From the NCBI RefSeq assembly GCF_001746415.1, contig NZ_MEHJ01000001.1, forward strand, positions 992,001 to 1,056,000: 64,000 nt of DNA. The letters run 5' to 3'. Positions within the stretch are counted from its first letter, which is position 1. Each line of letters begins with the position of its first letter. A program made the position numbers and the translations under genes. Of the stretch, positions 7,507-16,256 are shown piece after piece. The notes beneath the pieces were generated by a model. That model had not been told where the DNA came from, did no database searches, and saw only the letters and a program-made list of their open reading frames with translations. Origin of the DNA: Streptomyces agglomeratus (lineage in GTDB: Bacteria > Actinomycetota > Actinomycetes > Streptomycetales > Streptomycetaceae).

Positions 7507-9528
7507 TCAGGCGTCGAGCCGTACGACCCTGACGCCGCCCGCGGGCACGGCCAGGTGGCCGCTGACGTGCTCTCCGCCGAGCAGTTCGGTGCCGGGCGTG
7601 TCCAGCGGCACCTTGGTGTCGTGCGCGGTGTGGTTGACGGCGAAGAGGTACGCGCCGCTGTCGCCGGACCGGCGTACCACCTCGACGTCGCGGGGCAGTC
7701 CGGTACGGGGCGCGATGCCCGCGTCCTCGCCCGCGGCGCCGAGGATCGTGTCCAGCGCGGCGGGGTCCAGCCGGGAGGAGACGTACCAGGCGGTGCCTTC
7801 GCCCAGGCGGTGGCGGGTGACGGCGGGGCCGCCGGCGGCCGGTCCGTCGGCGTACGTCCACACGGTCTCGGCGCCGCGCGGCACGACGAACTCGGTCCAG
7901 ACGTCGGCGGTGAGCGACGCCTCCCCCGGGCCGGCGATCCGTACGGTCTCGCCCTCCCCCAGCGGTGACCACTCCTCGACGGTCAGGCCGAGGGCGTCCC
8001 GCAGGGCGCCGGGGTACGGGCCCTCGTGGACGGCGTCGTGCTCGTCGACGATGCCGGAGAAGTAGGAGACGACGAGGGTGCCGCCGTTCTCGACGTACGT
8101 CCGCAGGTTGCGTCCCGCCGCCTCGGTGGTGAGGTAGAGCGCCGGTACGACGACCAGCGGGTAGGCCGAGAGGTCGGCTTCGGGGTGGGCGAAGTCGACG
8201 GTCAGGTGCCGGTCGTAGAGCGCTTCGTAGAAGCTGTCGGCGCGCTCGCGGGCGTCGTGGTCCTCGCTGGGCCGCCACTCCAGGGCCTGCGCCCACCAGG
8301 ACTGCCAGTCCCAGAGCATGGCCACGTCCGGGACGGTGCGCGTGCCCCGCAGGGGGGCCAGCGAGCCGATGTCGGCGCCGAGGGCGACCACTTCGCGCCA
8401 GACGCGGGAGTCGGTGCCGGCGTGCGGCAGCATCGCCGAGTGGAACTTCTCGGCGCCGCGCCGGGACTGGCGCCACTGGAAGAACAGGGCGCCCTCGGAG
8501 CCGCGTGCCACATGGGCGAGGGAGTTGCGGGCCATTTCGCCGGGGCGCTTGGCCGGGTTGCGGGGCTGCCAGCTGACCCCGCTGGTGGAGTGTTCGAGCA
8601 GCAGCCAGGGGGCGCCGCCCGCGACGGATCGGGTGAGGTCGGCGGCCATGGCGAGGTTGACGTGCGTCCGCCGGCCGTCGGTGATCAGGTAGTGGTCGTT
8701 GGTGACGAGGTCGACCTCGCGGCCCCAGGCCCAGTAGTCGACGGTGTCGCACTGGCTGAGCGCCGTCATGAAGTTGGTGGTGACGGGGACACCGGGTGCG
8801 AGGCGGTGCAGGATGTCCCGTTCGCTGACGAAGTTCTCGCGCATGGTCGCGTCGGCGAAGCGGCGGTAGTCGAGCTGCTGGGCCGGGTTGCCGGTGGTGG
8901 GAGTCAGCCGCGGCGGGTCGATCTGCTCGTACGAGGCGAAACGCTGGCCCCAGAACGCCGTGCCCCACGCCTCGTTGACCGCCTCCACCGATCCGTGGCG
9001 GGCGTCGAGCCAGCGGCGGAAGTGGGCGGCGCAGGTGTCGCAGTAGCAGGCGCTGACCGGGACGCCGTACTCGTTGTGGACGTGCCACATCGCGAGGGCG
9101 GGGTGCGTGGCGTAACGGCGGGCGAGCTCGGTGGTGATCCCGGCGGCGGCCTCGCGGTAGGCGGGGCTGCTGTGGCAGATCGCGCCGCGCGAGCCGAACG
9201 CGTACCGCACGCCTTCGCGGTTCAGGGGCAGGGCGTCGGGGTGGGCGCGGTAGAACCACGCGGGCGGGGCGACCGTCGGCGTACCGAGGTCGGCGCTGAT
9301 GCCGTGCTCGTGCAGCAGGTCCAGGAGCCGGTCGAGCCAGCCGAACGTGTAGGCGCCCGGCTCCGGTTCGAGCAGCGCCCAGGAGAAGATGCCGACGCTC
9401 ACCATGGTGACCCCGGCCTCGCGCATCAGCCGGACGTCCTCCTGCCAGACACTCTCCGGCCACTGCTCGGGGTTGTAGTCCCCGCCGAAGGCGAGCCGGA
9501 GCCGGCCCTGGGGAGTGGTCTCCGGCAT
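7507..9528 (-). CDS. GH42 beta-galactosidase (galactan block)
   Basis: 673 residues with no signal peptide, so cytoplasmic. It begins with the GH42 hallmark RLAFGGDYNPEQWPE. Acid/base Glu153 is in MWHVHNEYG, next to the Cys motif ACYCDTC, which resembles the zinc site of many GH42 enzymes. Nucleophile Glu312 is in WLLLEHSTSG. The GH42 trimerisation and C-terminal domains follow; the length is normal. Start ATG 9528 has AGGAGA at 9535-9540; a longer upstream frame crosses the operators and is unlikely. It should release galactose from imported galacto-oligosaccharides made by the GH53 enzyme. It is divergent from the importer genes, with two operators between. Confidence 0.94.
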   Translation of the reverse strand: MPETTPQGRLRLAFGGDYNPEQWPESVWQEDVRLMREAGVTMVSVGIFSWALLEPEPGAYTFGWLDRLLDLLHEHGISADLGTPTVAPPAWFYRAHPDALPLNREGVRYAFGSRGAICHSSPAYREAAAGITTELARRYATHPALAMWHVHNEYGVPVSACYCDTCAAHFRRWLDARHGSVEAVNEAWGTAFWGQRFASYEQIDPPRLTPTTGNPAQQLDYRRFADATMRENFVSERDILHRLAPGVPVTTNFMTALSQCDTVDYWAWGREVDLVTNDHYLITDGRRTHVNLAMAADLTRSVAGGAPWLLLEHSTSGVSWQPRNPAKRPGEMARNSLAHVARGSEGALFFQWRQSRRGAEKFHSAMLPHAGTDSRVWREVVALGADIGSLAPLRGTRTVPDVAMLWDWQSWWAQALEWRPSEDHDARERADSFYEALYDRHLTVDFAHPEADLSAYPLVVVPALYLTTEAAGRNLRTYVENGGTLVVSYFSGIVDEHDAVHEGPYPGALRDALGLTVEEWSPLGEGETVRIAGPGEASLTADVWTEFVVPRGAETVWTYADGPAAGGPAVTRHRLGEGTAWYVSSRLDPAALDTILGAAGEDAGIAPRTGLPRDVEVVRRSGDSGAYLFAVNHTAHDTKVPLDTPGTELLGGEHVSGHLAVPAGGVRVVRLDA

Positions 9529-9565
9529 TGAAAGTCTCCTGAAGTGTGGGGAAGTGGGGCCATAA

Positions 9566-9581
9566 CTGTGAACGTGCACAG
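9566..9581. promoter_or_regulatory. LacI-type operator, proximal to GH42
   Basis: CTGTGAACGTGCACAG, an imperfect 16-base palindrome (CTGTG...CACAG), about 40 bases upstream of the GH42 start. It shares CTGTGAACG and CACAG with the second site at 9655. Confidence 0.75.
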
Positions 9582-9627
9582 ACGCCGATCGATACGGCAG
9601 TGCAACATAACCGCACAGGAACAACCA

Positions 9628-9656
9628 TTGACAAGTGTCGGGAACGTTTCTCTACT
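9628..9656 (+). promoter_or_regulatory. Promoter of the galactan importer operon
   Basis: TTGACA (9628-9633), a 17-base spacer, then TCTACT (9651-9656). This is a sigma-70/HrdB-like promoter pointing at the binding-protein gene. The second operator overlaps the end of its -10 box and the start region, an arrangement suited to repression. Confidence 0.7.
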
Positions 9657-9670
9657 GTGAACGCTCACAG
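9655..9670. promoter_or_regulatory. LacI-type operator overlapping the importer promoter
   Basis: CTGTGAACGCTCACAG; its reverse complement differs at only two central positions. It covers the -10 end and probable start point of the importer promoter. Two copies 89 bases apart (centre to centre) could support looping between divergent promoters. Confidence 0.78.
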
Positions 9671-9728
9671 ATGCATGGCAGGTCTCCCCGTTGGAGCGGG
9701 AGGCCCCTTCGGTCAGAGAGAAGCACCC

Positions 9729-11039
9729 ATGCCCCACACGTCGTACCGCCGCCTCGCGGCCGCCGCCACCTCCGTCGTCATCGCCGCGACCGCGCTCACC
9801 GCCTGCGGCTCGTCCGAGGACGGCGACCAGGCCGATTCCGGCCCCGTCTCGCTCACTTACTGGGCCTGGGCGCCCGGTATGGACAAGGTCGCCGGCCTCT
9901 GGAACAAGCAGAACCCGGACATCAAGGTCACCGTGCAGAAGCAGGCGTCCGGCGACGACCTGGTCACCAAGATCATCACGGCGTCCAAGGCCCACCAGGC
10001 ACCCGACCTCGTCCAGGCCGAATACCAGGCGCTGCCGACCCTGGTCAGCAACGACGCCCTCGCCGACATAGCGAAGGATGTCGGTGACGCCGAGAGCCGG
10101 TTCGCGCCGGGCGTGTGGGAGCAGACCACGCTGGGCACGGACGCCGTCTACGCGGTGCCCCAGGACTCCGGGCCGATGATGTTCTACTACCGGGCCGACC
10201 TGTTCAGGAAGTACGGGCTCGAGGTCCCCGCGACCTGGGACGAGTTCGCGAAGAGTGCCCGCGCGCTGAAGACGAAGGCGCCGGACAAGGCGCTCACCAC
10301 GTTCTCCTCCAACGACTCCGGCCTCTTCGCCGGGCTCGCCCAGCAGGCCGGCGCCAAGTGGTGGACCGTCGAGGGCGAGAAGTGGAAGGTCGGTATCGAC
10401 GACGCGGCCACCAGGAAGGTCGCCGGTTTCTGGGGTGGTCTCGTCAAGGAGGGGGCCATCGACAACCAGCCGATGTACACACCGGCCTGGAACAAGGCCC
10501 TGAACACCGGCAAGCAGATCGCCTGGGTGAGCGCCGTCTGGGCGCCCGGCACCCTGACCACCGCCGCACCCGACACCAAGGGCAAGTGGGCGATGGCCCC
10601 GCTCCCCCAGTGGAAGAAGGGCGAGAACGCCACCGGCAACTGGGGCGGTTCCAGCACCGCCGTCACCACCGACTCCGAGCACCGGGCGGCCGCCGCGAAG
10701 TTCGCGACCTGGCTCAACACCGACCCGCAGGCGCTGGCCGCGCTGGTGAAGGAGGGTGGCATCTACCCGGCCGCCACGGCCGCCCAGACCAGCGGCGCGC
10801 TCACCGGGGCCCCGGAGTTCTTCGCCGGTCAGCCCGACTTCTACAGCCGGGCCGCCGAGATCGCGAAGACCACCGCTCCAGCCGCCTGGGGCCCGAACGT
10901 GAACGTCGCGTACGCCGCCTTCAAGGACCGCTTCGGCAAGGCCACCAAGAACAGGTCGGACTTCGGGCCCGCGCTGACCGGGATGCGGGACGCCACTGTC
11001 ACGGACCTCGAGAAGCAGGGCTTCGAGGTCGCTCGGTGA
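9729..11039 (+). CDS. Sugar ABC transporter substrate-binding lipoprotein (galacto-oligosaccharide candidate)
   Basis: 436 residues. The lipoprotein signal ends in the lipobox LTAC with Cys26. The mature part is a family-1 extracellular solute-binding protein (SLTYWAWAPGMDKVAGLWNKQ near the start, VYAVPQDSGPMMFYYR in the hinge region). Start ATG 9729 gives a proper signal peptide; longer upstream frames run through the promoter and operator. It overlaps the next permease gene by 4 bases. Substrate is inferred from the flanking GH42 and GH53 genes: galactose oligomers from galactan. A cytoplasmic ATPase is not encoded here. Confidence 0.92.
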   Translation: MPHTSYRRLAAAATSVVIAATALTACGSSEDGDQADSGPVSLTYWAWAPGMDKVAGLWNKQNPDIKVTVQKQASGDDLVTKIITASKAHQAPDLVQAEYQALPTLVSNDALADIAKDVGDAESRFAPGVWEQTTLGTDAVYAVPQDSGPMMFYYRADLFRKYGLEVPATWDEFAKSARALKTKAPDKALTTFSSNDSGLFAGLAQQAGAKWWTVEGEKWKVGIDDAATRKVAGFWGGLVKEGAIDNQPMYTPAWNKALNTGKQIAWVSAVWAPGTLTTAAPDTKGKWAMAPLPQWKKGENATGNWGGSSTAVTTDSEHRAAAAKFATWLNTDPQALAALVKEGGIYPAATAAQTSGALTGAPEFFAGQPDFYSRAAEIAKTTAPAAWGPNVNVAYAAFKDRFGKATKNRSDFGPALTGMRDATVTDLEKQGFEVAR

Positions 11040-11959
11040 CCAGCACTGTCCGGAAGTCGTACGGGGTGAAGGCCGCCCCGTACGGCTTCCTCCTCCCCGC
11101 CGCCGTTCTCTTCGCCGTGTTCTTCGCCCTGCCGATCGGGTACGCACTGTGGCTCAGCCTCCACAAAGTCGAGGTCAAGGGCCTCGGCCTGGGCAAGGGC
11201 GCCCGTGAAGAGGTGTGGGCGGGACTGGAGAACTACACCGCCGCTCTCACCGACGCCGAACTCGGCCACGGCGCCCTGCGCGTCCTCGGTTACGGCGCGA
11301 TCGTCGTGCCCGTCATGCTCGGCCTGGCGCTGCTGTTCGCACTGCTGCTGGACACCGAGCGGGTACGGGCGCGCCCCTTCTCCCGGCTCGCGATCTTCCT
11401 TCCGTACGCCATTCCCGGTGTCGTCGCGGCCCTGCTGTGGGGCTTCCTGTACCTGCCGGACGTCAGCCCCTTCCACTACACGCTCGGGAAGCTGGGGCTG
11501 CCGCGGCCCGACCTCTTCGACGGCGGGCCGCTCTTCGCGGCACTGGCGAACATCGCCGTCTGGGGCGGCACCGGCTTCAACATGATCGTGATCTACACCG
11601 CGCTGCGGTCCGTCCCGGCCGAGGTCTACGAGGCGGCGAAGCTCGACGGCGCCTCGCCGGTGCAGATCGCGCTGCGCATCAAGATCCCCATGGTGGCGCC
11701 CTCGCTCGTGCTGACCTTCTTCTTCTCGGTGATCGCCACCCTCCAGGTCTTCAGCGAGCCGACCACCCTCAAGCCGCTGACCAACGGCATCTCCACCACG
11801 TGGAGTCCGCTCATGAAGGTCTACAACGACGCCTTCGTGAACGGGAACGTGTACGCGGCCTCGGCCACCACCGTGGTCCTCGCCGCCGCCACCTTCGCCC
11901 TCTCGTTCGGCCTGCTCAGAGCCTCCGGCTCCCGTACGAAGAAAGGAGGGGCCCGATGA
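11036..11959 (+). CDS. ABC sugar transporter permease (MalF/GanP type)
   Basis: 307 residues from GTG 11036, overlapping the binding-protein stop (GTGA). Six hydrophobic segments are visible, beginning PYGFLLPAAVLFAVFFALP. The EAA loop VYEAAKLDGAS near residue 200 is the contact for the cytoplasmic ATPase. It sits between binding protein and second permease in a translationally coupled operon and so forms one half of the membrane channel. Confidence 0.92.
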   Translation: MTSTVRKSYGVKAAPYGFLLPAAVLFAVFFALPIGYALWLSLHKVEVKGLGLGKGAREEVWAGLENYTAALTDAELGHGALRVLGYGAIVVPVMLGLALLFALLLDTERVRARPFSRLAIFLPYAIPGVVAALLWGFLYLPDVSPFHYTLGKLGLPRPDLFDGGPLFAALANIAVWGGTGFNMIVIYTALRSVPAEVYEAAKLDGASPVQIALRIKIPMVAPSLVLTFFFSVIATLQVFSEPTTLKPLTNGISTTWSPLMKVYNDAFVNGNVYAASATTVVLAAATFALSFGLLRASGSRTKKGGAR

Positions 11960-12876
11960 GCGCGCTCACCACCCCCGCGGCGGACCGCAAGTCCGCCCCG
12001 GCGGCGGGGTCGACTCCCGGCACCTCCCACGGTCCGCCCCGGCGCCCACGCCGGACCGCCCTGCTGCCCACCGCGGTCCTGCTGCTCGGCGCGCTGTACT
12101 GCCTGCTGCCGGTCGCCTGGGTACTGATGGCCTCCACCAAGTCCGGCGGGGAGCTGTTCTCCACCTTCACGTTCCTGCCCGGCAGCGGCTTCGCGGACAA
12201 CGTCGCGGACCTCGACGCGTACCGGGACGGCATCTACTGGCGGTGGATGGCCAACTCCGCGCTGTACGCCGGTCTGGGCGCCCTCCTGTCCACGGTCGTC
12301 TCCGCCGTCTCCGGGTACGCACTGGCGGTCTACCGCTTCCGCGGCCGGGAAGCCGTCTTCAACGTGCTGCTCGCGGGCGTGCTCATGCCGCCGGTCATCC
12401 TCGCCATTCCGCAGTACCTGCTGATGGCCGAGGCCGACATGGCGGACACCTACCTGTCCGTACTGCTGCCGCTGATCCTCTCCCCGTACGGCGTCTACCT
12501 GAGCCGGATCTACGCGGAGGCCGCCGTCCCCACGGAGCTCGTGGAGGCCGGCCGGATGGACGGCGCGGGCGAGTGGCGGATCTTCGTCAGGATCGCCGTG
12601 CCGATGATGTCGCCGGGCCTGGTGACGGTCTTCCTCTTCCAGTTCGTGGCGATCTGGAACAACTTCCTGCTGCCGTACATCATGCTCGGCGACGACGCGA
12701 AGTTCCCGATGACGGTGGGTCTGTTCACCCTCCTCGCGCAGGGTTCCAACACACCGGCCCTCTATACGCTGGTGATCACCGGCGCGCTGCTGGCGATCGT
12801 CCCGCTCATCGCCCTGTTCCTCGTCATCCAGCGGTTCTGGAGCCTCGACCTGCTCTCCGGCGCCGTAAAGTCCTGA
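11956..12876 (+). CDS. ABC sugar transporter permease (MalG/GanQ type)
   Basis: 306 residues. ATG 11956 overlaps the previous stop (ATGA) and has AAAGGAGGG upstream. A Pro/Arg-rich N-terminal tail of about 35 residues precedes the first helix (LLPTAVLLLGALYCLLP). The EAA-type loop LVEAGRMDGAGEW lies near residue 195. It is the second transmembrane subunit of the galactan-block importer. Confidence 0.92.
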   Translation: MSALTTPAADRKSAPAAGSTPGTSHGPPRRPRRTALLPTAVLLLGALYCLLPVAWVLMASTKSGGELFSTFTFLPGSGFADNVADLDAYRDGIYWRWMANSALYAGLGALLSTVVSAVSGYALAVYRFRGREAVFNVLLAGVLMPPVILAIPQYLLMAEADMADTYLSVLLPLILSPYGVYLSRIYAEAAVPTELVEAGRMDGAGEWRIFVRIAVPMMSPGLVTVFLFQFVAIWNNFLLPYIMLGDDAKFPMTVGLFTLLAQGSNTPALYTLVITGALLAIVPLIALFLVIQRFWSLDLLSGAVKS

Positions 12877-12901
12877 GCGCAGGGGAAGAGGGGACAAGAA
12901 C

Positions 12902-13930
12902 ATGAACCGCGGCCCAGAGGGCAAGCGCCGGCCGGTGACGATCCATGACGTGGCGCGCGAGGCGGGGGTCTCGCGCGGCACCGTCTCGCGCGTCCTCAAC
13001 GGCGGGCACTACGTCAGCCCGGCGGCGCAGACCGCGGTCAACAACGCGATTCGCAGGACGGGTTACGTCGTCAACCGGCACGCCCGTTCGCTGATCACGG
13101 GCAAGTCCGACTCGGTGGCCTTCCTGCTGACCGAGCCGCAGGAGCGCTTCTTCGAAGACCCCAACTTCAATGTGCTGCTGCGCTCCTGCACGCAGGCGCT
13201 GGCCGCCCAGGACATCCCGCTGCTGCTGATGATCGCGGGCACCGAGGCCGAACGGCGGCGCAATCTGCGGTACATCGCGGCCGGGCACGTGGACGGAGTG
13301 CTGCTGGTCTCCAGCCACCGGGGCGACCCCGTGGTGAGCGACCTGCACGAGGCGGGCGTCCCGGTGGTCGCCTGCGGCAAGCCGCTGGGGCAGAGCGCGA
13401 AGGTCAGTTACGTGGCTGCGGACGACCGGGACGGGGCGCGCGAGATGGTGCGCTACCTGTACGCGTCGGGCCGCCGGCGGATCGCCACGGTGACCGGTCC
13501 CGCGGACACGCCGGGCGGCGTCGAGCGTCTCGCCGGTTACCGGGAGACGCTCGCCGAACACGGCCTGCCCGTCGACGAGTCGCTGATCGCGGCGGGCGAC
13601 TACAGCCGGGCGAGCGGCGAGGCGGCGGCCGGACTGCTGCTGGAGCGGGCCCCGGACCTGGACGCGGTGTTCGTGGCGTCGGACCTGATGGCGCAGGGTG
13701 TGCTCGACACGCTCGCGCGCGCGGGGCGGCGGGTGCCCGAGGACGTGGCCGTCGGCGGCTTCGACGACTCGCCGGCCGCCCTGTCGACGCGTCCGCCGCT
13801 CACCACGATCCGCCAGCCGTGGGACCGGATCAGCACGGAGATGGTACGGATGCTGCTCGCCCGGATCGGGGGTGAGGAACCGGCGGCCGTGATCCTCCCC
13901 ACCGAGCTGGTGCGCCGGGAATCGGCCTGA
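12902..13930 (+). CDS. LacI-family regulator, last gene of the galactan importer operon
   Basis: 342 residues. The helix-turn-helix includes VTIHDVAREAGVSRGTVSRVL. The effector domain (about 65-335) has DGVLLVSSHRG and FVASDLMAQGVLDTLARAG. It starts 26 bases after the permease stop with a purine-rich RBS, so it is probably co-transcribed. As the terminal gene of the operon it is the leading candidate to bind the CTGTGAACG operators at 9566 and 9655 and so control both arms and itself. The regulator at 4659 is the alternative. Confidence 0.92.
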   Translation: MNRGPEGKRRPVTIHDVAREAGVSRGTVSRVLNGGHYVSPAAQTAVNNAIRRTGYVVNRHARSLITGKSDSVAFLLTEPQERFFEDPNFNVLLRSCTQALAAQDIPLLLMIAGTEAERRRNLRYIAAGHVDGVLLVSSHRGDPVVSDLHEAGVPVVACGKPLGQSAKVSYVAADDRDGAREMVRYLYASGRRRIATVTGPADTPGGVERLAGYRETLAEHGLPVDESLIAAGDYSRASGEAAAGLLLERAPDLDAVFVASDLMAQGVLDTLARAGRRVPEDVAVGGFDDSPAALSTRPPLTTIRQPWDRISTEMVRMLLARIGGEEPAAVILPTELVRRESA

Positions 13931-13938
13931 GCCCTCCC

Positions 13939-13969
13939 CCGCCGGGTAACGGGCAGTTGTGCCCGGCGG
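13939..13969 (+). terminator. Hairpin after the galactan importer operon
   Basis: CCGCCGGG (13939-13946) pairs with CCCGGCGG (13962-13969); an inner GGGCA/TGCCC alternative exists. It is placed 9 bases after the LacI stop codon. Confidence 0.6.
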
Positions 13970-14072
13970 TCACGCCATGCCGTGGCCGGTCCGGCTGCCC
14001 GGAGGGGTGGGGAGACGCAGGGAGCGGCGGGGGGCGGCGGCAGGGGCGGCAGGGGCGGCAGCCGCAAGTACG

Positions 14073-14099
14073 TATGTTGACATAGGTATGTTGCCATAC
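14073..14099. promoter_or_regulatory. Double MarR-type operator
   Basis: Two adjacent palindromic elements, TATGTTGACATA (14073-14084) and GTATGTTGCCATAC (14086-14099), both with arms of the TATG/CATA type. They cover the -35 box and spacer of the promoter ahead of the MarR gene, consistent with autorepression. Confidence 0.7.
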
Positions 14100-14106
14100 T
14101 TACAGT
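14077..14106 (+). promoter_or_regulatory. Promoter of the MarR-MFS unit, probably giving a leaderless transcript
   Basis: TTGACA (14077-14082) and TACAGT (14101-14106), an 18-base spacer. The expected start point, about 7 bases past the -10 box, falls at or beside the ATG at 14113, and no ribosome binding site fits between. Confidence 0.6.
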
Positions 14107-14112
14107 GGGCGC

Positions 14113-14586
14113 ATGCCCTCCTCCAGCGCGTCCGCACAGGACCCCCGCCGCATCGCCTCCGGGCTCGCGGCCCTCCTGCCCGCGCTGCACCGGGCGCTCG
14201 ACCGGCGCCTCGTCCCGGACCTTCCCTTCCCCCGGCTGCCCGAAGGCCAGCTGGCGCTGCTGCGGCTGGTCGGGAGGCGCGACGGGATCACCGTGCGTGA
14301 GGCCGCCGACGTACTCCTCATGAAGCCGAACAACGTGAGCGCGCTGGTCACCCAGCTGGCCGGACTCGGCCTGCTGGAGCGCCGGCAGGACGCGGCCGAC
14401 AAGCGGGTGGCGCACCTGCATCTCACGGCGGAGGCGCGGCGCCGCACGGCGGCGGTCGGTGAGCTCATGGACGGGTACCTCATCGAGGCACTGCACGCCC
14501 TCACCGACGCGGATCTCGACGCCATCGGGTCCGCCCTGGGCGCCCTCGAAGGACTGGCGCGGCACATTCACCCCGCCGCCGACTGA
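14113..14586 (+). CDS. MarR-family transcriptional regulator
   Basis: 157 residues with a winged helix-turn-helix at about 45-115: LLRLVGRRDGITVREAADVL, then VSALVTQLAGLGLLERRQD and a wing with DKRVAHLHLT. Flanking helices form the dimer interface. It lies 70 bases ahead of a drug-efflux MFS gene on the same strand. By family precedent it represses itself and the pump until a small molecule binds. Confidence 0.92.
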   Translation: MPSSSASAQDPRRIASGLAALLPALHRALDRRLVPDLPFPRLPEGQLALLRLVGRRDGITVREAADVLLMKPNNVSALVTQLAGLGLLERRQDAADKRVAHLHLTAEARRRTAAVGELMDGYLIEALHALTDADLDAIGSALGALEGLARHIHPAAD

Positions 14587-14656
14587 CGGCTCCGAGCGCG
14601 GTCTCCCGCGTATCGGCAGCGCACCACCCCTCTCTTTCAGGAAGCAAGGCACTTCC

Positions 14657-16231
14657 ATGCCCTCCACCGTTGTGGATCACTCACCCCTGCCCGCACACTC
14701 CCCGCCACCGCCCCCGCGCGGCCGGCGCGGCAATCCCTGGCTGACGCTCGTGGCGGTCGCCTTCGGCCTGTTCATGGTCGGCCTGGACGGCTCCGTCGTC
14801 GCGATCGCCAACCCCGAGATCGGCCGGGACCTGAACGCGTCCACGGCCGACCTGCAATGGGTCACCAACTCCTACCTGCTCGCCCTGGCCGCCGCACTGA
14901 TCCTCGGCGGAAAGCTGGGTGACCGCTTCGGCCGGCGTACGTACTACATGATCGGCGTGGCGGGCTTCACGGTCGCCTCCGTCGCCATCGGGCTCGCGGG
15001 CTCGATCGAGGGCGTCATCGCGTTCCGCGCGGTGCAGGGCCTGTTCGGGGCACTGCTGATGCCGAACACGCTCGGGCTGCTGCGCGCGGTGTTCCCGCCC
15101 GGGAAGTTCGGGATGGCGGTGGGGATCTGGGCCATGGTGTCCTCGGTCTCCACCGCGCTCGGTCCCATCGTGGGCGGCCTGCTGGTCGAGCACGTCAGTT
15201 GGGAGTCCGTTTTCTACATCAACGCTCCGATCGGGATCGTCGCGCTCGTCTTCAGCGCGCTGGTGCTGCCCCAGAGCAGGAACACCACCGGTCACCAGCG
15301 CTTCGACGTGCCCGGCGTCGTCCTGCTCGCGGCCGGTCTGCTCGTGGTGGTCTTCGGTGTGGTCAAGGGCGAGACGTGGGGCTGGAGTTCGGGTTCGACG
15401 CTGGGCACTCTCACCGTCGGCGTCGTGCTTCTGCTGGTGTTCGGCTGGTACGAGACGCGGGTGCAGCACCCGCTGCTGCCGATGCGGCTGTTCCGCAGCC
15501 CCGCGCTGACCATCGGCACGATCATCACGGCGGTCAACTTCTTCGTCCTGCTCGGCGTGATCTTCTTCGTGATGCTGTACTTGCAGAACGTGCGGGGCTT
15601 CACTCCCGTCGAAGCAGGTGTGCGCACCCTGCCGCTCAGCCTGGCCTCCGTCGTCGCCTCGCCGCTCGGCGCGAAGCTCACCGAGAAGTTCGGCGCCCGG
15701 CTGTCCATGCCGCTCGGCATGGTGCTGCAAGCCGGCGCCGCGTTCGGGATGCTCGCGTGGGGCGTGCACTCCTCGTACGGCGCGATGTGGCCGCCCTTCG
15801 TCGCCCTCGGCCTGGGTGTCGGCATGGTGATGGCCGCCTCCTCCGACGCGATCGTGGGCAACTCGCCCGTCAAGGACGCGGGTGTGGCGGGCGGTCTCCA
15901 GGCCACGGCGCTTCAGATCGGCGGCGCACTGGGAACCTCCGTCCTGGTGTCCCTGATCAGCAGCCGGGTCGGCTCCACTCTGACCGGCGAACTCACCTCC
16001 GCCGGGGTGCCGGCGGCCATGGCCGGGGGCATGAGCGAGGCCAAGGACGCGGTCGCGATGGGGGTTTCGCCGGTCTCCGGTGACATGCCCGCACAACTGA
16101 GGGCGGCGGTGGTCGAGGGCAGTGGCCAGGCGTTCATCAACGGCGTGCACACCGCCGCGCTCGTCACCGGTGTGCTGTGCGTGGCCGGTGCCGTCCTGGC
16201 CGCGGTCGGCGTACGACGGACGCCGGAGTAG
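14657..16231 (+). CDS. MFS transporter, DHA2 (EmrB/QacA-like, 14-helix) family
   Basis: 524 residues. A cytoplasmic Pro-rich N-terminus precedes helix 1 (LTLVAVAFGLFMVGLDGSVV). The motif-A-like loop GGKLGDRFGRRTYY and the motif-C region GPIVGGLLVE are present. Hydrophobic segments continue to the end, as expected for the 14-helix drug:H+ antiporter-2 group. Start ATG 14657; an upstream frame overlaps the MarR gene and is not used. Role: probable multidrug or antibiotic export under the upstream MarR protein. It is not obviously part of sugar metabolism. Confidence 0.92.
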   Translation: MPSTVVDHSPLPAHSPPPPPRGRRGNPWLTLVAVAFGLFMVGLDGSVVAIANPEIGRDLNASTADLQWVTNSYLLALAAALILGGKLGDRFGRRTYYMIGVAGFTVASVAIGLAGSIEGVIAFRAVQGLFGALLMPNTLGLLRAVFPPGKFGMAVGIWAMVSSVSTALGPIVGGLLVEHVSWESVFYINAPIGIVALVFSALVLPQSRNTTGHQRFDVPGVVLLAAGLLVVVFGVVKGETWGWSSGSTLGTLTVGVVLLLVFGWYETRVQHPLLPMRLFRSPALTIGTIITAVNFFVLLGVIFFVMLYLQNVRGFTPVEAGVRTLPLSLASVVASPLGAKLTEKFGARLSMPLGMVLQAGAAFGMLAWGVHSSYGAMWPPFVALGLGVGMVMAASSDAIVGNSPVKDAGVAGGLQATALQIGGALGTSVLVSLISSRVGSTLTGELTSAGVPAAMAGGMSEAKDAVAMGVSPVSGDMPAQLRAAVVEGSGQAFINGVHTAALVTGVLCVAGAVLAAVGVRRTPE

Positions 16232-16256
16232 GCGCGGGCTCCGGTCCGGTCGGGGC

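Noticed and set aside
7076..9634. 852-residue minus-strand frame across GH42
   Set aside because: Arg/Pro-rich shadow of the GH42 gene, which has full catalytic motifs in another frame.
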